DNA of 64,000 nt from Pseudomonas chlororaphis subsp. piscium (GCF_003850345.1 NZ_CP027707.1:4402001-4466000); one strand, 5' to 3'. Counted from the first letter of the stretch, positions 27,506 to 36,422 are shown. Notes: generated from the sequence alone by a model not told the origin. Translations and numbers: made by a program.

Positions 27506-29437
27506 TCAAGGCAGCTTCAGCGCCCCGGCCACCTCGGCCCAGGGCACGAACTTGAAGTTCTGGGTCTGCTCGGGCATGCGTTTGCGGCCGTCCTGGACCA
27601 CCAGCAGCCCCTGGCTCCAGGGCCCGCCGAGGTTGGCCGAGGTGACTTCCAGGCCATCGGTTTCCGACGCCCCGTCGATGCCCGCGGCGGCATTCAGGCC
27701 GACCCGGAAGGCCCCGCGGGAAGCGAACGGCGGCTCGGCATCGAGCACCACATAGCTGTCGTTGCCCTGGCTGGAAATCACCAGGTAGTCATGCGTCTCG
27801 CTCTGGTACAGCGCCAGGCCCTCGACGTCGGCATGTAGTTGCGGGCCGACCTTGATCACGCTGGCGAGGTTGGCCGGCTGGTCGGCGCGGGCATCCACCG
27901 CCCACACGCCGACGTCCTCTTCACCGAGGAACAGGCGCTGGCGCTGGTCGTCGGCGACACAGCCTTCCGGCTGGCTGTCGACCTTGAACTGGCGCACCAG
28001 CTCGCCCTGGACCCGACCATCGGGGGCGCTCAGGCGGTATTGCAGGAAGCTGCCGTCCTTGCCGTTGGCAAAGGCATAAAGCTCGCCGCTGGCCGGCTGG
28101 AACAGGCAGATGCCGTAGATTTCCTTGAGCGGCGTGGGGATCTCCCCGGCTTCGCGCAGCTCGCCGCTGGCGCGATCGATGCTGAACAGGCTGAGGCTGT
28201 TGTGATCACGGTTGCTCGCCACCGCCAGGTCGACCACCTGGGTGCCCAGCTTGAAGTTCGGCCGCAGGTCGACGTTGTTCAGCCGCCCCACCGGCAACTC
28301 CTGGAGCAACTTGCCTTGCAGGTCGTAGGCCAGCAGCCCCTGTTTCTTGTTGGTGCCCAGCACCCGGCTCAGCTCCGGCTGCCGGGGGTGAATCCAGATC
28401 GCCGGGTCGTCCGCCGCATCGCCCTGGCGCCCCACCGGCTCGCTCTGGCTCAGGGCTGGCACATTGGGCAGCACCGGCGCCAGCGGCACCGGGGTGGCCT
28501 GCCAGTCCAGCCGGCCCTGGTAGATCTGCCCGTCGTCATCGTCGCGCACCAGCACTTGCAGACCCTGGGCGCTGGCTTGCACCGCGAGGTTTTCCGGCTC
28601 CTTCAGCCCGGGCAAGGTCAGATTGGCCCTGGGCGACCAGCCTTCGCCCTGTTGCTGATAAAGATGCAGCCGCGCCGCCTTGGGGTCGAGCGCCAGCACG
28701 CCGCCCGGCACCAAGGCCATGGCGCCGGCGGCCTTGGCCACCTCGCCGAACGGCGCGCGCATGGCCATCGGCCGCCGCTCGACATCCGCCTCGGGGTGCG
28801 CCGGGTAGGCCCACCAGCCGACGTTCTCTTCGTTGACCAGCAACTGGTTAGCGCCATCGTCCACCTGGCAGAACTGCGCCGCCGGCGGCAGCGGTACGCC
28901 GCGCACCCGTTGCGCCGTGGCGCTCAGCCGGGCGCCGGCGCCCACCAGCCATTGCTCGCCCTTGCCCTCCTCGCCCACCAGGAACAGGAACAGGTTGCTG
29001 GCCTCGTCGCGGTACAGGCACAGGCCGTTGACCGGGAAGTCCCGCGGCGGCAGGTACAGCGGCTGGCCCCACTGGCGCCTGTGCGGATCGAGGCTGACCA
29101 GCAGCGCCTGCTGGCGCTGGCTGTCGAGCGTGGCGACCAGCACCTGCTGGCCGGCGGCGCGGCTGTCCAGGCCATTGAAGGAGCCTTTCAAGCGCGCCAG
29201 TTCCTGGCCCTGGGCGTCGAGCAGCAACAGGCCGTCGCGCTCGCTGGCGGCCAGGCGCTCGCTGGTGCCGGGCACAAAGCCGATGGCCTCGATGGCCAGG
29301 GCCTGCTTGGGCAGCCAGGGTTTCAGGGTCAGGCTGGGATCGGTGGACGCCGACAAAGAGCCGGCGATGGCCGCGCCGCTGCCCAGGCAGATCAGCGCGG
29401 CCAGCAGGCAGCGCGCGGGTGTCAACAGAATACTCAT
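27506..29437 (-). CDS. Exported two-domain beta-propeller phytase
   Basis: A 643-residue phytase of the 3-phytase (beta-propeller) family, which removes phosphate from phytate (myo-inositol hexakisphosphate) with Ca2+. A signal peptide ends near residue 25 (GAAIA/GS). The C-terminal half carries the family motif DAADDPAIWIHP and later DLAVASNRDHNSLSLF, EIYGICLF, and SQPEGCVADDQRQRLFLGEEDVGVW. The N-terminal ~300 residues form a second, diverged propeller, as in dual-domain phytases. It lies 65 bases after the TonB receptor gene, in the same operon. Pho control is inferred from the box upstream of the receptor. Confidence 0.92.
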   Translation of the reverse strand: MSILLTPARCLLAALICLGSGAAIAGSLSASTDPSLTLKPWLPKQALAIEAIGFVPGTSERLAASERDGLLLLDAQGQELARLKGSFNGLDSRAAGQQVLVATLDSQRQQALLVSLDPHRRQWGQPLYLPPRDFPVNGLCLYRDEASNLFLFLVGEEGKGEQWLVGAGARLSATAQRVRGVPLPPAAQFCQVDDGANQLLVNEENVGWWAYPAHPEADVERRPMAMRAPFGEVAKAAGAMALVPGGVLALDPKAARLHLYQQQGEGWSPRANLTLPGLKEPENLAVQASAQGLQVLVRDDDDGQIYQGRLDWQATPVPLAPVLPNVPALSQSEPVGRQGDAADDPAIWIHPRQPELSRVLGTNKKQGLLAYDLQGKLLQELPVGRLNNVDLRPNFKLGTQVVDLAVASNRDHNSLSLFSIDRASGELREAGEIPTPLKEIYGICLFQPASGELYAFANGKDGSFLQYRLSAPDGRVQGELVRQFKVDSQPEGCVADDQRQRLFLGEEDVGVWAVDARADQPANLASVIKVGPQLHADVEGLALYQSETHDYLVISSQGNDSYVVLDAEPPFASRGAFRVGLNAAAGIDGASETDGLEVTSANLGGPWSQGLLVVQDGRKRMPEQTQNFKFVPWAEVAGALKLP

Positions 29438-29502
29438 GAATGGATCAGGTCCTTATTGTTCGTTCGGCACGGCGGCAGCGCCGGGGCGCCGCCGCCTCGG
29501 GA

Positions 29503-32037
29503 TCAGAAGTGGGTAAAGGTCAGGCCGAGCTTGTAGGTCGGGCCGTACTCTTCGTACTGGCCGTTGTAGGAGCGGTGGCCGGTGTAGACGAAGTACGGCT
29601 CGTCGGTGATGTTCTGCGCCTCGAAGCTCAGCTGCAGGCTCTTGGTCAGCGAGTAGCGGGCACTGAAATCGACGAAGGTCTGGGCATCGACGTGCAGGTC
29701 GTGGGCCTTGTCGTTGATCGAGGCCAGCTCATAGAGGTAGTCCGACTTGTAGTTGGCCGACAGGCGCAGGCTGAGCTTGTCGTTTTCCCAGCCGAGCATC
29801 AGGTTGCCGACGGTGTCCGACTGGTTCGGCAGGTCGATGCTGCGCTTGCGGTTGACTCCGCTGGCGGCGTCGAAGCCCTTGATCTCGGCGTCGGAGCGGC
29901 TGAAGGTGGCGTTGGCCCCCAGCAGCAGGCCATTCCAGGGCGCCGGCAGCCAGTCGAATTTCTGCGAGTAGGCCAGCTCCAGGCCGTACAGCTTGGCGCT
30001 GTCGCCGTTGGCGAAGGTGTGCGCCTCGGAGAAGTTGGCCCAGGCGCCGGTGCCGGCCAGGTCGGTGTTGTAGACGAAATTCTTGATGTCCTTGTAGAAC
30101 ACGAAGGCCGAGACGGTGCCGGCGCGGCCCATGAAGTGCTCGATGCCCAGGTCCAGGTTGCTCGACTCCAGCGGCTTGAGGTCCGGGTTGCCGAAGCTGG
30201 CTTCGTCATCGTCGATGACAAAGCCCGGCGCCAGCTGGCCGAAGGTCGGGCGCACCACTGCCTTGGTCCAGGCAGCGCGCACCTGGGTGTTCTTGTCCAG
30301 CTGGTAACGGGCGTGCAAGCCCGGCAGCCAGTGGTGGTAACGGCGCTTGGTCTCGGTGGACTGGAACTCGCCGTCGGTGGCACCGGTGCCCTTGGCCTCG
30401 AACTCGGTGCCTTCGTAGCGCAGGCCGGCGATAAAACGCCAGTCATCGATATCCACGGTGTTCATCAGGTAGCCGGCGTTGATGTCTTCGCGGATCTTGA
30501 AATCGTTGACCCGGGATTCGCTCTCGTCGAAGAACCCATCGCGGTCCAGGCCGCCGATCAACTGCTTGATCGAGCCGCCGCTGATGCCCGGGCCGAAGCG
30601 GCCGAGGCGATAGTCGACGCTGCCTTTCTGGAAGCCACTGAGGTTGAGCTGTTCGTCGCTGAAGCCCAGTTCGTCGAAGTCTTTGTAGACCCAGGCGTCG
30701 AGGTCGTTGTCCTTGTTGCGTCGGCTGACCTTGCCGCCGAACTTGACCTGGGACGCGTAGCCGCTGAGGTCGTAGTCGCGGGCCAGGTCCAGGCGCAGGT
30801 TTTTCTCGGTGTCGGTGGTGCGCTGCTTTTCCCACTCGACCTTGTCCAGGCTGAAGTTGGACGGGTTGTAGAACCCCTGGCCGACGATCGGCCGCGGCTT
30901 GTCATTGTCGTAGAAGCCGCTGTCGGCAAAGTCGTCGTTGCCCTTGAACACCGCGCTGGCGATATGCCCCGGGCTGTCTTCGCTGGAGCGGCTGTAGCCG
31001 GCCTGGCCGCTGAGGGTCCAGAGGCCGAACATGCGCTCGCCGCCGAACACGTAGGACTGGATTTCCTGGGTTTCCTCGCGCTGCTTGAGCTTGCGTTTAC
31101 CTTCGGCGTCGCCCAGCTCGCTGGCCGCCTGGGGCTCGGCGAATTCCAGGCTGGCGGCGTTGCGCGTCTCGCTGTCCTTGTAGCGGCTGTACAGGGTGCG
31201 CAGGTAGTAGCTGCTGAGGTCGTCCGGCTTGTAGTCGAAGTTCAGGCCGCCGCCGGCGCGTTCGCGGCTGATGTCGTAGTCGCGCAGTTCGAGTTCCTGC
31301 AGTTTTGCGCCCTGCTCGAAGTCCCAGGCGCCGCCGGTCTCGACGTTGTCCGAACCGAAGTCGCGCTTCTGCCAGCTCAGGGCCGCGGCCACGCCGAAGT
31401 TGTCGATGCCGTCGCCAAGGCTGAAACGGTCGCTGATCGCCCCGGAAAATTTCGGGCTGGTCTGGTGGGTGTTCTGGTCGTAGCTGGCTTCGCTGCTGCC
31501 GGTGTAGAACAGGCCCTTGTGATCGAAGGCCGAGAGGCTCTGCACGTCGACGGTGCCGCCCAGGGAGTTGGCGTCCATGTCCGGGGTCAGGGTCTTGATC
31601 ACCGACAGCGACTGCACCAGCTCCGAGGGCAGCACGTCCAGGGCCACGGCGCGGCGTTTGCTTTCCGGGGCCGGCACCAGGGTGCCGTTGATGGTCACGC
31701 TGTTGAGGTCCGGGCCCAGGCCACGCACGCTGACAAAACGCCCTTCGCCCTGGTCGCGCTCGACGCTGATGCCCGGCAGGCGCTGCGCCGCTTCGGCGAC
31801 GTTCTCGTCCGGCAACTGGCCCACGCCGTCGGCGTGCACCACGCTCTTGATCGTGTCGGCGCTGCGCTGTTCCTTGAGCGCCTGGTCGATGCTCGCGGCC
31901 TGGCCGACCACTTCCAGGTGTTCGGTGTTTTTAGTCGAATCGGCTTCGGCGGCGCTCAGGCGTTCGCTGGCGATCGCCATGGCCAGGGCGGTGAGCGTGA
32001 AGCCGAGCAGGCCGGCGGTGCTGCTGCGCTTGTACAT
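29503..32037 (-). CDS. TonB-dependent outer-membrane receptor of the phytate operon
   Basis: An 844-residue TonB-dependent receptor. A signal peptide (about 1-29) is followed by a plug domain (IDQALKEQRSADTIKSVVHADGVGQLPDENVAEAAQRLPG, residues ~50-170) and a 22-strand-type barrel ending in a terminal aromatic (LGLTFTHF). The subclass resembles receptors for sugars or polyols rather than siderophore receptors. It is followed by phytase and ExbB-ExbD-TonB, so phytate or inositol phosphates are the likely ligands. ATG 32037 is preceded by GGGGGAGGACC. A Pho box lies 77 bases upstream. It is the first gene of the operon. Confidence 0.92.
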   Translation of the reverse strand: MYKRSSTAGLLGFTLTALAMAIASERLSAAEADSTKNTEHLEVVGQAASIDQALKEQRSADTIKSVVHADGVGQLPDENVAEAAQRLPGISVERDQGEGRFVSVRGLGPDLNSVTINGTLVPAPESKRRAVALDVLPSELVQSLSVIKTLTPDMDANSLGGTVDVQSLSAFDHKGLFYTGSSEASYDQNTHQTSPKFSGAISDRFSLGDGIDNFGVAAALSWQKRDFGSDNVETGGAWDFEQGAKLQELELRDYDISRERAGGGLNFDYKPDDLSSYYLRTLYSRYKDSETRNAASLEFAEPQAASELGDAEGKRKLKQREETQEIQSYVFGGERMFGLWTLSGQAGYSRSSEDSPGHIASAVFKGNDDFADSGFYDNDKPRPIVGQGFYNPSNFSLDKVEWEKQRTTDTEKNLRLDLARDYDLSGYASQVKFGGKVSRRNKDNDLDAWVYKDFDELGFSDEQLNLSGFQKGSVDYRLGRFGPGISGGSIKQLIGGLDRDGFFDESESRVNDFKIREDINAGYLMNTVDIDDWRFIAGLRYEGTEFEAKGTGATDGEFQSTETKRRYHHWLPGLHARYQLDKNTQVRAAWTKAVVRPTFGQLAPGFVIDDDEASFGNPDLKPLESSNLDLGIEHFMGRAGTVSAFVFYKDIKNFVYNTDLAGTGAWANFSEAHTFANGDSAKLYGLELAYSQKFDWLPAPWNGLLLGANATFSRSDAEIKGFDAASGVNRKRSIDLPNQSDTVGNLMLGWENDKLSLRLSANYKSDYLYELASINDKAHDLHVDAQTFVDFSARYSLTKSLQLSFEAQNITDEPYFVYTGHRSYNGQYEEYGPTYKLGLTFTHF

Positions 32038-32113
32038 GATGGTCCTCCCCCAAGAGTCCGGTGACGGCCAGGCAAGGGGCCCGGCAACTGGGAGGGCAAG
32101 CTAGGGTCGGGGA

Positions 32114-32131
32114 ATGACGGTTCTGTGACAG
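32114..32131 (-). promoter_or_regulatory. Pho box upstream of the receptor-phytase operon
   Basis: On the minus strand this reads CTGTCAC-AGAA-CCGTCAT, two 7-mers separated by 4 bases. That is the PhoB binding layout (CTGTCAT repeats at 11-base period); each half differs from the consensus by one base. It lies 77 bases before the receptor ATG. Confidence 0.8.
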
Positions 32132-32236
32132 GGGTTGGCGGGGAGGCCCTTGAAGCGGGGGTTTGCCCGGGATCCAGGGGCAAAGTGAGCTGAAATGACC
32201 TTTTACCGGGCGGTTGGCGGTGACTGGTCTGACGCT

Positions 32237-32305
32237 TTCGCGGGCAAGCCTCGCTCCTACAGAAGAAGATCGAGTGCTTCTGTAGGAGCGAGGCTTGCCC
32301 GCGAA
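32237..32305. repeat. Perfect 29-bp inverted REP pair
   Basis: 32237-32265 and 32277-32305 are exact reverse complements, 29 bases each, separated by 11 bases. They are consensus Pseudomonas REP units placed between the two Pho-controlled promoters. Confidence 0.92.
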
Positions 32306-32401
32306 TCGGCGGCCCTGTCGACACCGCTGCAACAGACATCGAACCAACAAAAAATCCTCTTTCACGATGAGCTGATTCGACCTCCCCCACCCCCTTCACC
32401 A

Positions 32402-32419
32402 CCGTCACCCGGCTGTCAC
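32402..32419 (+). promoter_or_regulatory. Pho box upstream of the degenerate GGDEF gene
   Basis: CCGTCAC-CCGG-CTGTCAC: two 7-mers at 11-base period, each one or two bases from CTGTCAT. It lies 52 bases before the ATG at 32471. Confidence 0.7.
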
Positions 32420-32470
32420 ACACATCTGCTGTGCTGGCGCGCATTGCTTCTTCGCCAAAGGATCGCGGCC

Positions 32471-33385
32471 ATGTTCTCAGTGCTCAAACCCCATCGATGG
32501 AAACTCGCCACCCTGCTGCTGGCGGCCAATCTCGGCCTGCTCCTGCACCTGGCCTGTGGCGAGTTGAAGACGGTCAGCGAATGGGTCTGGCTGGACATCG
32601 TCGGCGAAGGCGGCACCGCCCTGCTGGCCCTGATCTGGCTCGGCCTGGTGCTGAAAAGCCGCCCGGCGGGACGGGTCACCAACTACCTGGCGCTGGGCCT
32701 GAGCTGCATCTTCTTTTCCTGGTGGATCGACAGCCTCGACGAGTTCATCCGCCTGCCCGACAGCATCACCTGGGACCACTGGCTGGAGTCCGGGCCGATG
32801 CCGGTGGGCATGGTCCTGCTGACCATCGGCATCTACCACTGGCACCGCGAACAGCTGGCGATCAGCGCGCAGATGGAAAAACGCGAGCGGCTGTTCCGCG
32901 AGCACCGGCTGTTCGACAAACTCACTCCGCTGGGCGGCGCCGACTACCTCAAGCGCCAGCTGGCCGACAGCCTGCAGGACAGCCAGCGCCAGCAGCAGCC
33001 GCTGTCGCTGCTGGCCCTGGACCTGGACAACTTCGCCGCGCTCAACCAGGACTTCGGCCATGCCGAGGGCGACGCGGTGCTGCAGGCGCTGAGCCATTTG
33101 CTGCTGCTCAACCTGCGTCGCCAGGACCTGCTCTGCCGGCTGGCCGGCGACCGCTTCGTGGTGCTGCTGCCGAACACCGGCGAAAGCCAGGCGCGGCTGC
33201 TGGCCCAGGAGCTGCGCCAGGCGGTGCAGAGCCTGGCGCACAAAAGCCGCCAGCACGGCGAACGCTTGCAGCTGTCCGCCTGCACCGCGGTGGTGATGGC
33301 CCTCGACGAGACCCCGGAAGTCCTGCTCAAGCGCCTCAACCTGGCCCTGGCCCGGGCCAAGCAGCCGCTGGCGAAAAGCGCCTGA
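32471..33385 (+). CDS. Membrane protein with degenerate GGDEF domain
   Basis: A 304-residue inner-membrane protein. About four transmembrane helices (10-28, 44-62, 70-88, 108-123) are followed by a short coiled coil and a GGDEF-fold domain (about 150-300, LSLLALDLDNFAALNQDFGHAEGD). The signature loop reads RLAGDRF (A225-F229) in place of RxGGDEF. The second acidic residue is Arg, so diguanylate cyclase activity is unlikely. It may be a sensor or a c-di-GMP/GTP-binding regulator. ATG 32471 has AAGGA about eight bases upstream. A Pho box lies upstream. It is followed after nine bases by an AraC gene, likely co-transcribed. Confidence 0.85.
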   Translation: MFSVLKPHRWKLATLLLAANLGLLLHLACGELKTVSEWVWLDIVGEGGTALLALIWLGLVLKSRPAGRVTNYLALGLSCIFFSWWIDSLDEFIRLPDSITWDHWLESGPMPVGMVLLTIGIYHWHREQLAISAQMEKRERLFREHRLFDKLTPLGGADYLKRQLADSLQDSQRQQQPLSLLALDLDNFAALNQDFGHAEGDAVLQALSHLLLLNLRRQDLLCRLAGDRFVVLLPNTGESQARLLAQELRQAVQSLAHKSRQHGERLQLSACTAVVMALDETPEVLLKRLNLALARAKQPLAKSA

Positions 33386-33394
33386 GGCCCGGCC

Positions 33395-34432
33395 ATGACC
33401 CTGAAAACCCGTTGGTACGAGAACGACAGCCGTTTCATTCCCGGGCATTACCAGCCGGCCAGCCTGATCGACCTGGCGCTGTCCCGGGACATCGACAGCC
33501 ATCGCCTGCTGCGCGGCACCGGGCTGTTCCACGAGGACATCCTGGCCGGCCAGACCCGCCTCAGCCCGCAGCAGTTTCTCGGCCTGATCGGCAACAGCCG
33601 GCGCCTGCTGGACGCCGACGACAGCAGCTTCCTGTTCGGCCAGCGCCTGCTGCCCGGGCACTACGGCGCCGCCAGCCATGCCCTGCGCCATGCGCAGAAC
33701 CTGCATCAGGCCCTCGACACCCTGGTGCAGCAACAGGCGCTGCTCAGCCCACTAGCCAGCCCGCGTTTGCTGCTGGATGACAGGCACGCCTACTTCTACT
33801 GGCTGGACAGCTGCGGCGCCGGCGAACAGTGGCGCTTCCTGCTGGAGGCCAGCATGACCTCACTGGTGGCCATGAGTCAGTGGCTGAGCGGCCAGCGCCT
33901 GCCCTGGGAATGCAGCTTCAGCCATGCCGAGCCGCGTTATGTCGAGCAGTACTGGGTGCACCTGAGCGAGCACACCCAGTTCAAGCGGCCCATGGACCTG
34001 ATGCGCATCCCCCGCGAATTCCTCACCCAGCCCTGGCCCAACGCCTCGGCCACCGCCGGCCAGGTGGCGCGCCAGGAAGCCCTGGGCCAGCTCGAGCACC
34101 TGGGTTTTGCCTCAAGCTTTCTCGACTGCGTCTACCGCTACCTGCAAGCCCAGGTGCGCCAGGCACCGAGCCTGGAGCAGACGGCCCAGGCCTTCGGCAT
34201 GAGCCCGGCCACCCTCAAGCGCAAGCTGCACAAGCACGACAGCGGTTTCCAGCAGCAGGCGGACCTGGTGCGCAAGCACGTGGCGCTGTACCTGTACCGG
34301 ATCAAGGGCCTGAGCAACGAGGAAGTCGCCGAGTACCTGAGTTTCAATGACGCGGCGAATTTCCGCCGCTCGTTCAAGCGCTGGACCGGCAGCACACCCA
34401 AGCTGATCCGCCAATTGTTCAGCGCCGGTTGA
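33395..34432 (+). CDS. AraC-family regulator with Arabinose_bd-like N-terminus
   Basis: A 345-residue AraC regulator. The N-terminal ligand/dimer region (about 20-205) resembles that of OruR-type regulators. The C-terminal helix-turn-helix pair is SLEQTAQAFGMSPATLKRKLHKHD and NEEVAEYLSFNDAANFRRSFKRWTGSTPKLIR. The ATG is nine bases after the GGDEF gene stop, so both share the Pho-box promoter. Its targets are unknown and may include the adjacent operon. Confidence 0.9.
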   Translation: MTLKTRWYENDSRFIPGHYQPASLIDLALSRDIDSHRLLRGTGLFHEDILAGQTRLSPQQFLGLIGNSRRLLDADDSSFLFGQRLLPGHYGAASHALRHAQNLHQALDTLVQQQALLSPLASPRLLLDDRHAYFYWLDSCGAGEQWRFLLEASMTSLVAMSQWLSGQRLPWECSFSHAEPRYVEQYWVHLSEHTQFKRPMDLMRIPREFLTQPWPNASATAGQVARQEALGQLEHLGFASSFLDCVYRYLQAQVRQAPSLEQTAQAFGMSPATLKRKLHKHDSGFQQQADLVRKHVALYLYRIKGLSNEEVAEYLSFNDAANFRRSFKRWTGSTPKLIRQLFSAG

Positions 34433-34664
34433 AACAAAGGCTGTTTTTCCAAGGGAAAAAGCGGCTACTCTTGGCCCAAAGAACCACACCATCACACCTC
34501 TGCTGCACGACTTTCCGCCATTTTGGCCCAGCTTTTTGCTAAAGACCCGAGACACCAGGGCGTATACCCGTAGAAACAAGCCTTGAAGACCCGTCTCGCC
34601 CGTCAGTGCCGGCACGCTATCCAGCCCGCCGGTGCATTGCCCATTGCCATTACGGAATAGAGTC

Positions 34665-36290
34665 ATGACCACAGCCCATCTGTTGAACACGCTGTTTCCC
34701 GTCGCCGCCGACATCCCCGAGCAGTACCGCCTGGACGGCCAGGTCGAGCAACGCGAGTACCTGGTCGACGGTCAGTTGCAGACCTGGAACGGGCCCCTGG
34801 CCCTGGTGCGCAGCCCGGTGTACCTGGACACCGCCAATGGCGACGAACAAGTGATTCTCGGCAGCACCCCGCTGCTCGACGCCGACACCGCGCTGACTGC
34901 CCTCGACGCCGCCGTGCGCGCCTACGACCGTGGCCAGGGCGCGTGGCCGACGATGCGCGTGGCCGAACGCATCCAGCACGTCGAAGCCTTCCTCGGGCGC
35001 ATGCGCGAACAGCGCTCGGCGGTGGTCAAGCTGCTGATGTGGGAAATCGGCAAGAACCTCAAGGACTCGGAAAAAGAGTTCGACCGCACCTGCGACTACA
35101 TCGTCGACACCATCAACGCCCTCAAGGAACTCGACCGCCGCTCCAGCCGCTTCGAGCTGGAGCAGGACACCCTCGGCCAGATCCGCCGCGTGCCACTGGG
35201 CGTGGCCCTGTGCATGGGCCCGTACAACTACCCGCTGAACGAGACCTTCACCACCCTGATCCCGGCGCTGATCATGGGCAACACCGTGGTGTTCAAACCG
35301 GCCAAGTTCGGCGTGCTGCTGATCCGCCCGTTGCTGGAAGCCTTCCGCGACAGCTTCCCGGCCGGGGTGATCAACGTGATCTACGGCAGCGGCCGGGAAA
35401 CCGTCAGCGCGCTGATGGCCAGCGGCAAGATCGATATCTTCGCCTTTATCGGCACCAACAAGGCCGCCAGCGACCTGAAGAAACTGCACCCCAAGCCGCA
35501 CCGCCTGCGCGCCGCCCTGGGCCTGGACGCGAAAAACCCTGGCATCGTGCTGCCGGAGGTGGACCTGGATAACGCGGTCAACGAGGCGATCACCGGCTCG
35601 CTGTCGTTCAACGGCCAACGCTGCACCGCGCTGAAAATCCTCTTCGTCCATGAAACCCTGGTCGATGCCTTCATCGAGAAATTCAACGCCAAGCTGCTCA
35701 GCCTCAAACCCGGCATGCCGTGGGAACCGGGGGTGGCGCTGACGCCGCTGCCGGAGTCGGGCAAGGTCGATTACCTGCATGCCCTGGTGGCCGACGCCAT
35801 CGACAAGGGCGCCAAGGTGGTCAACCCCGGCGGCGGCGAAACGCGAGCGTCGTTCTTCTACCCGGCGGTGCTCTACCCGGTGAACAGCCAGATGCGCGTG
35901 TATCAGGAAGAGCAGTTCGGGCCGGTGGTGCCGATCGTGCCGTATCGCGACCTGGAAACCGTGATCGACTACGTCCTGGAGTCGGACTTCGGCCAGCAGC
36001 TGAGTATCTTCGGCACCCAACCGGCACAAGTCGGGCGGCTGGTGGACGCCTTCGCCAACCAGGTCGGGCGGATCAACCTCAACGCCCAGTGCCAGCGCGG
36101 CCCGGACACCTACCCGTTCAACGGGCGCAAGAACTCCGCCGAAGGCACACTGTCTGTGCATGACGCGTTGCGCACCTTCTCGATCCGCACCCTGGTGGCC
36201 ACCAAGTTCCAGGAGAGCAACAAGGAGTTGATCAGCGACATCATCCGTAACCGCGAGTCGAGCTTCCTGACCACCGATTACATTTTCTAG
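34665..36290 (+). CDS. gapN: NADP-dependent glyceraldehyde-3-phosphate dehydrogenase-like ALDH (GapN)
   Basis: A 541-residue aldehyde dehydrogenase of the long GapN branch. It would oxidise glyceraldehyde 3-phosphate irreversibly to 3-phosphoglycerate, making NADPH. Visible ALDH features: GPYNYP with N188, cofactor Lys K212 (VVFKPAK), and catalytic C320 (NGQRCTALK). The usual ELGGK motif reads ALGLDAKNP, so the general-base Glu is not in its standard register. The start ATG 34665 has GGAA upstream. It is monocistronic; a large inverted repeat follows its stop. Confidence 0.88.
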   Translation: MTTAHLLNTLFPVAADIPEQYRLDGQVEQREYLVDGQLQTWNGPLALVRSPVYLDTANGDEQVILGSTPLLDADTALTALDAAVRAYDRGQGAWPTMRVAERIQHVEAFLGRMREQRSAVVKLLMWEIGKNLKDSEKEFDRTCDYIVDTINALKELDRRSSRFELEQDTLGQIRRVPLGVALCMGPYNYPLNETFTTLIPALIMGNTVVFKPAKFGVLLIRPLLEAFRDSFPAGVINVIYGSGRETVSALMASGKIDIFAFIGTNKAASDLKKLHPKPHRLRAALGLDAKNPGIVLPEVDLDNAVNEAITGSLSFNGQRCTALKILFVHETLVDAFIEKFNAKLLSLKPGMPWEPGVALTPLPESGKVDYLHALVADAIDKGAKVVNPGGGETRASFFYPAVLYPVNSQMRVYQEEQFGPVVPIVPYRDLETVIDYVLESDFGQQLSIFGTQPAQVGRLVDAFANQVGRINLNAQCQRGPDTYPFNGRKNSAEGTLSVHDALRTFSIRTLVATKFQESNKELISDIIRNRESSFLTTDYIF

Positions 36291-36296
36291 GGTCTT

Positions 36297-36422
36297 TACG
36301 AAAAGTCGGCGAGCGAAGGTCAGGCAAGGCAAAAACAGGCGAGGAAGCGGAGTGTAGGGGCCTACATTAGCATTCCGAGCCTGTTTTTAACGCAGCATGA
36401 CCGAGCGCAGCCACTTTTCGTA
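36297..36422. repeat. 126-bp centred inverted repeat (MITE-like)
   Basis: A single symmetric structure centred at 36359.5. Three conserved blocks pair exactly: TACGAAAAGT (36297-36306) with 36413-36422, AAAAACAGGC (36331-36340) with 36379-36388, and TGTAGG (36353-36358) with CCTACA (36361-36366). In between the arms have drifted (38 of 63 positions pair). No clear target duplication. It may also terminate gapN. Confidence 0.8.

Larger units (their letters stand above)
32038..32470. other. Divergent control region with two Pho boxes and a perfect REP palindrome
   Basis: 433 bases between the divergent receptor and GGDEF genes. It contains a Pho box for each direction (32114-32131 and 32402-32419) and, between them, a REP pair (32237-32305). 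Sites are listed separately. Confidence 0.75.

Noticed and set aside
29440..32064. 874-codon open frame opposite the TonB-dependent receptor
   Set aside because: Low-complexity Val/Ala/Gly-rich translation with no motifs; shadow of the receptor gene on the other strand.
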